From: Alphaproteobacteria bacterium
GTDB lineage: Bacteria; Pseudomonadota; Alphaproteobacteria; SMXS01
NCBI GenBank assembly: GCA_028284945.1
Contig: JANQQJ010000005.1
Span: 1 to 64,000, forward strand
DNA length: 64,000 nucleotides
Direction of reading: 5' to 3'
Shown here in pieces: positions 60,991 to 64,000 of the stretch (positions are counted from its first letter, which is position 1; each line of letters begins with the position of its first letter). The translations under genes were made by a program, and so were the position numbers. The notes below the pieces were generated by a model. The model made no database searches, had not been told where the DNA came from, and saw only the letters and a list, made by a program, of their open reading frames with translations.

Positions 60991-61974
60991 GTGATTCACG
61001 TAACCATCAATGGCGAGGAACGGCAGTTCGAGCAGCCGCTCGATGTCGTGAGCCTGTTAACGGCACTTGAAATCGATTCGGAAAAGGTCGCGCTGGAGCG
61101 CAATCTGGAGATCGTCCCCCGGTCAGCCTATGACGCGACAATGGTCGCAGACGGCGACAAGTTGGAAATTGTCCACTTTATTGGTGGCGGCAAAGACGAG
61201 CCGCAGGATGATGGGTTTGAGGTGGCCGGAAAGCGGTTTTCGTCGCGTTTGATCGTCGGGACCGGCAAGTACAAGGACTTCGATGAGACACGTGATGCCA
61301 TTGCAGCATCTGGTGCAGAAATCGTTACCGTCGCCGTGCGGCGGGTAAATATCGCCGATCCCGGACAGCCCATGCTGGTCGATTATGTCGACCCCAAGAC
61401 CTACACCTACCTGCCGAATACGGCTGGGTGCTACACCGCCGATGAGGCCGTGCGGACGCTGCGTCTGGCCCGTGAGGCGGGGGGCTGGTCGCTGGTAAAG
61501 CTGGAGGTGCTGGGCGACCAAAAAACGCTTTATCCGGACATGGTAGAGACGCTCGCTGCCGCAAAGGCGCTGATCGCCGACGGGTTTGAGGTGATGGTCT
61601 ATTGCTCTGACGACCCGATCATGGCCAAACAGCTTGAAGACATTGGCTGCTGCGCGATCATGCCGCTTGCTGCACCGATTGGATCAGGGCTTGGTGTCCA
61701 AAACCCGGTCAATCTGCGGATCATTATCGAGAATGCGAATGTTCCCGTATTGGTCGACGCGGGTGTGGGGACGGCCTCTGACGCGGCCGTTGCCATGGAG
61801 TTGGGCTGCGACGGCGTCTTGATGAATACCGCCATCGCCGAAGCAAAGCATCCGATCCTGATGGCCCAGGCGATGAAACTGGCGATCCAGTCGGGCAGGC
61901 TTTCTTATCTGGCGGGACGGATGCCGAAGAAAATGTATGCCGATCCGTCCTCGCCGCTCGCAGGGCTGATCTAG
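60991..61974 (+). CDS. thiG: Fused sulfur carrier ThiS and thiazole synthase ThiG
   Basis: The start is probably GTG at 60991, preceded by CGGA, because the ThiS fold begins there ([19 protein letters not shown]). Residues 1-67 are ThiS, ending IVHFIGGG. Residues from about 75 onward are ThiG, with [19 protein letters not shown] and the Schiff-base Lys in [16 protein letters not shown]. ThiG makes the thiazole of thiamine using sulfur from ThiS thiocarboxylate. In the fusion the ThiS Gly-Gly is internal, so either a cleavage releases it or another carrier is used. The upstream ATG at 60940 is less likely. Confidence 0.9.
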   Translation: MIHVTINGEERQFEQPLDVVSLLTALEIDSEKVALERNLEIVPRSAYDATMVADGDKLEIVHFIGGGKDEPQDDGFEVAGKRFSSRLIVGTGKYKDFDETRDAIAASGAEIVTVAVRRVNIADPGQPMLVDYVDPKTYTYLPNTAGCYTADEAVRTLRLAREAGGWSLVKLEVLGDQKTLYPDMVETLAAAKALIADGFEVMVYCSDDPIMAKQLEDIGCCAIMPLAAPIGSGLGVQNPVNLRIIIENANVPVLVDAGVGTASDAAVAMELGCDGVLMNTAIAEAKHPILMAQAMKLAIQSGRLSYLAGRMPKKMYADPSSPLAGLI

Positions 61975-62726
61975 CTTTCGTCAGCCTTCCGGGCCTCGCC
62001 GACCAGTTCGACCATCGCTGAATAGGGAATGGCCCCTGGTATTACGTCCTCGCCAATGACGAAATTGGGCGTTCCATTGATACCGAGGGCACGGGCCAAT
62101 TCGATATTGGCGCCGAGTTTTTCAGCGACGTCGTCCGACTCCATGTCCTTTTTCATGCGCTCGACATCGAGACCAATCTGTCCAGCCACCATAAAGATCG
62201 ACTCTTCGGTGATTGCCTGATCAAGTGACATCAGCGCCCAGTGAAACTCGACATATTTTCCCTGCATGCCAGCAGCAATCGCGGCCTGCGACGCCTGAAG
62301 CGAGGCGGGCCCTAGTACGGGGTACTCCTTCAACACCAGTCGGACATTCGGGTCCTCGTCGAGCAGTTTCTGCAGGTCGACCACCGCGCCCCGGCAGTAT
62401 CCACAGCGGTAATCGAAGAACTCCACGATCGTTACATCGCCATTCGGATTTCCTGCGATGTAGATCGGCTCGGGATTGAACAATGCCTCGCCGTGTTCCT
62501 TGATCCCTTTCGCAGCAAGCTCCGCAGCCTCTTCCTGTTGTTTTTCCTCAAGAGCGACGATCATCTCCTGTAGGACTTCCGGATTAGACGTCAGATAGTC
62601 GCGAACGATCTCGCCAATCTCTTCTTTCTGGCTGTCACTGAACGCTTCGCTTTGGCCCGCCGGTGCAGCGCCGCACCCAATCAGGGTTATGGCGGCAATT
62701 GCCAATGTGGTTTTGCGTAAACTCAA
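61971..62726 (-). CDS. DsbA-family thiol-disulfide lipoprotein
   Basis: The 251-residue protein has a lipobox (ITLIGCG, Cys at residue 18). A helical stretch ([25 protein letters not shown], in parts) and a thioredoxin domain with the CGYC active site ([13 protein letters not shown]) follow, with the cis-Pro in GTPNFVIG. It is predicted to oxidise or isomerise disulfides in the periplasm, anchored to the membrane. It overlaps the downstream end of the M48 protease gene by 4 bases and shares its stop with thiSG. Confidence 0.9.
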   Translation of the reverse strand: MSLRKTTLAIAAITLIGCGAAPAGQSEAFSDSQKEEIGEIVRDYLTSNPEVLQEMIVALEEKQQEEAAELAAKGIKEHGEALFNPEPIYIAGNPNGDVTIVEFFDYRCGYCRGAVVDLQKLLDEDPNVRLVLKEYPVLGPASLQASQAAIAAGMQGKYVEFHWALMSLDQAITEESIFMVAGQIGLDVERMKKDMESDDVAEKLGANIELARALGINGTPNFVIGEDVIPGAIPYSAMVELVGEARKADES

Positions 62727-64000
62727 CCTCGTTCTCCTGTTTGTTCGGTCCCGTCGTCAGGCTCTTCGTTTTCTTCACTGTCCGGGTCATCCGGGTCCGG
62801 CGGCGGCTTTTTGCCGCGCCGGCGATAGTCGTCTTCGATAGCATTGCGGGCGAGCAGGTAAAGGTCCTGCGCGCGGTACCACTCGGGTGTTTCAGGCGGC
62901 AGTTCCATGGTCGCGAACTTGGCCTGGCGCGCGGCCTCGCGGGCCCGTCCCGCAATCGCAAAACGCTCGGCCGATGCCAGTGCCGCGCGGGCCTCGTCTC
63001 CCTGCAAATTGTAGGCCAGCGCCAATTGATGCCAGGCGAACCCGTTATTGGCTTCCATGCGATTGGCCGCGAGCAGGTTCCCAATCGCTTCATCAACGGT
63101 TTCCGGGTCCTCGGTCGACAGGATCGCCTGTGCCAGAGCGACGCGGATGAGAGGTTCATAGGGCGCGATACGAACCGCATTGCGGTAGGGTTCGATCGCG
63201 TCTTCCATCCGGCCGCTTTCGAACAGGATTTGCCCCTTGAGTTCCCAGTAGTAGGGATCACGCGGTGATTCTTCGAGCAGGTGATCCATTTCTTCAAGAG
63301 CCTGCTCAATAAGGGCCTGCCGGTGATAGGCCACCGCCCGTGCATAACGCGCATAGGAGCTTGTGTCCTCGAGCGGGTACTTGCGCAATACTTGTGGCGG
63401 ATAAGTCAGAAAGCCATGCAGCTTGGCCTGGATGCGCTTCAGCATATCGACATATTCCGGCCGGGCAGGGCGCATCCAATATGGCGATTGCTGCGCCGAG
63501 TCCCTGAGCTGCGCGACGCGATCCTGTGTCAGTGGGTGCGACCGGACATAGGGATCTTTGTTAGTGGTGAGCAGGGCTTCCTGATCGCCGAGATACTCGA
63601 AAAAACTGATCAGTCCATGCGCTGACTGGCCCGAGGCCGTCAGGAATTGCAATGCCGCCTGATCGGCCGAGGCCTCTTGCGTGCGGCTATAGGTCAGGAA
63701 TGAGCGGGTCGCGAATTCGCCGCTGCTGCCCAGGATCGCCGCGCCGGCATCACCTGCGCCGGCAGCAATGGCAGCAGCTCCTAGGATCAGACTGATAATG
63801 GAGATCGTCGAGGCGCCCTTCAGGCCATCACGGAACCGGGTGAGGTGGCCAGCAGAGATATGGCCGGTCTCATGCGCCAACACGCCGATGACTTCAAGCG
63901 GATCGGATGCCGCGGTCAGAAGGCCTGTAAAGACAAATATGCGCTGCCCGCTGGCTACGAAAGCGTTCAGGCTGTCATTGTTAACGAGGTGGATTTCGAC
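62723..64000 (-). CDS. M48 metalloprotease with TPR region (BepA-like), 5' end outside window
   Basis: The gene runs off the right edge. In frame from 64000 the visible part is about 425 residues. NNDSLNAFV and TGLLTAASDPLEVIGVLAHETGHISAGHL carry the HExxH zinc site (as HETGH), followed by a helical segment with hydrophobic stretches. TPR-like repeats (RDPYYWELKGQILFESGRMEDAIEPYRNA, in parts) and an acidic C-terminal tail complete it. BepA-type proteases act on outer-membrane protein assembly in the periplasm. It is coupled to the DsbA-like gene by a 4-base overlap. Confidence 0.92.
   Translation of the reverse strand, partial: VEIHLVNNDSLNAFVASGQRIFVFTGLLTAASDPLEVIGVLAHETGHISAGHLTRFRDGLKGASTISIISLILGAAAIAAGAGDAGAAILGSSGEFATRSFLTYSRTQEASADQAALQFLTASGQSAHGLISFFEYLGDQEALLTTNKDPYVRSHPLTQDRVAQLRDSAQQSPYWMRPARPEYVDMLKRIQAKLHGFLTYPPQVLRKYPLEDTSSYARYARAVAYHRQALIEQALEEMDHLLEESPRDPYYWELKGQILFESGRMEDAIEPYRNAVRIAPYEPLIRVALAQAILSTEDPETVDEAIGNLLAANRMEANNGFAWHQLALAYNLQGDEARAALASAERFAIAGRAREAARQAKFATMELPPETPEWYRAQDLYLLARNAIEDDYRRRGKKPPPDPDDPDSEENEEPDDGTEQTGERG

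Overview
The window looks like a piece of a GC-rich alphaproteobacterial chromosome from a free-living, aerobic, metabolically versatile heterotroph. The evidence is an NDUFA12-type complex I accessory subunit next to mlaD, a DUF2155 gene and aat, the phoR-pstSCAB-phoU-phoB operon, a B12-dependent ribonucleotide reductase, a fused ThiS-ThiG protein, and an abundance of acyl-CoA and oxygenase genes. I cannot name a genus. No tRNA, rRNA, CRISPR array, prophage or insertion sequence is visible. Genes are tightly packed, and several convergent pairs share stop codons.

Layout. 1-8.6 kb: tail of an outer-membrane beta-barrel gene with its terminator, small secreted proteins, a zinc peptidase, mscL, an FMN alpha-hydroxy-acid oxidase homologue lacking most catalytic residues, a split-barrel flavoprotein, a cold-shock gene with a structured upstream region, and an FKBP isomerase. 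8.7-21.9 kb: catabolic genes (Ddn-like and LLM-type putative F420 enzymes, a TauD-type dioxygenase, dienelactone hydrolase, enoyl-CoA hydratase, a paraoxonase-like lactonase, acyl-CoA dehydrogenase, a solute-binding lipoprotein, ThuA, sulfotransferase, SDR, MDR and a P450). 22-24 kb: a vapBC-type toxin-antitoxin pair with a perfect operator palindrome, then sbtA-sbtB (bicarbonate transporter and its PII-like partner). 24-42 kb: the main accessory catabolic region, with an acyl-CoA ligase, an enoyl-CoA hydratase, two tandem Rieske oxygenases with a Rieske ferredoxin and a ThuA protein, a limonene-epoxide-hydrolase-like enzyme, a zinc ADH and SDR pair, a P450-ADH-HpaI aldolase operon, and a pair of acyl-CoA dehydrogenases. 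42-50 kb: the complete phosphate-sensing and uptake operon. 50-64 kb: mostly housekeeping genes (nrdJ under candidate NrdR boxes, NDUFA12, mlaD, aat, accBC, aroQ, thiSG, a DsbA-like lipoprotein and a truncated M48 protease).

How it fits together. The catabolic enzymes form a plausible toolkit for hydroxylating or epoxidising a hydrophobic, terpenoid- or steroid-like substrate (P450s, Rieske enzymes), opening epoxides or lactones, oxidising alcohols (ADH, SDR), activating to CoA esters and shortening by beta-oxidation and aldol cleavage. The substrate is not readable from sequence, and no dedicated regulator gene lies in this segment. Two unrelated families of palindromic intergenic repeats punctuate the region; one copy seems to provide the start codon of an APH(6)-like kinase gene.
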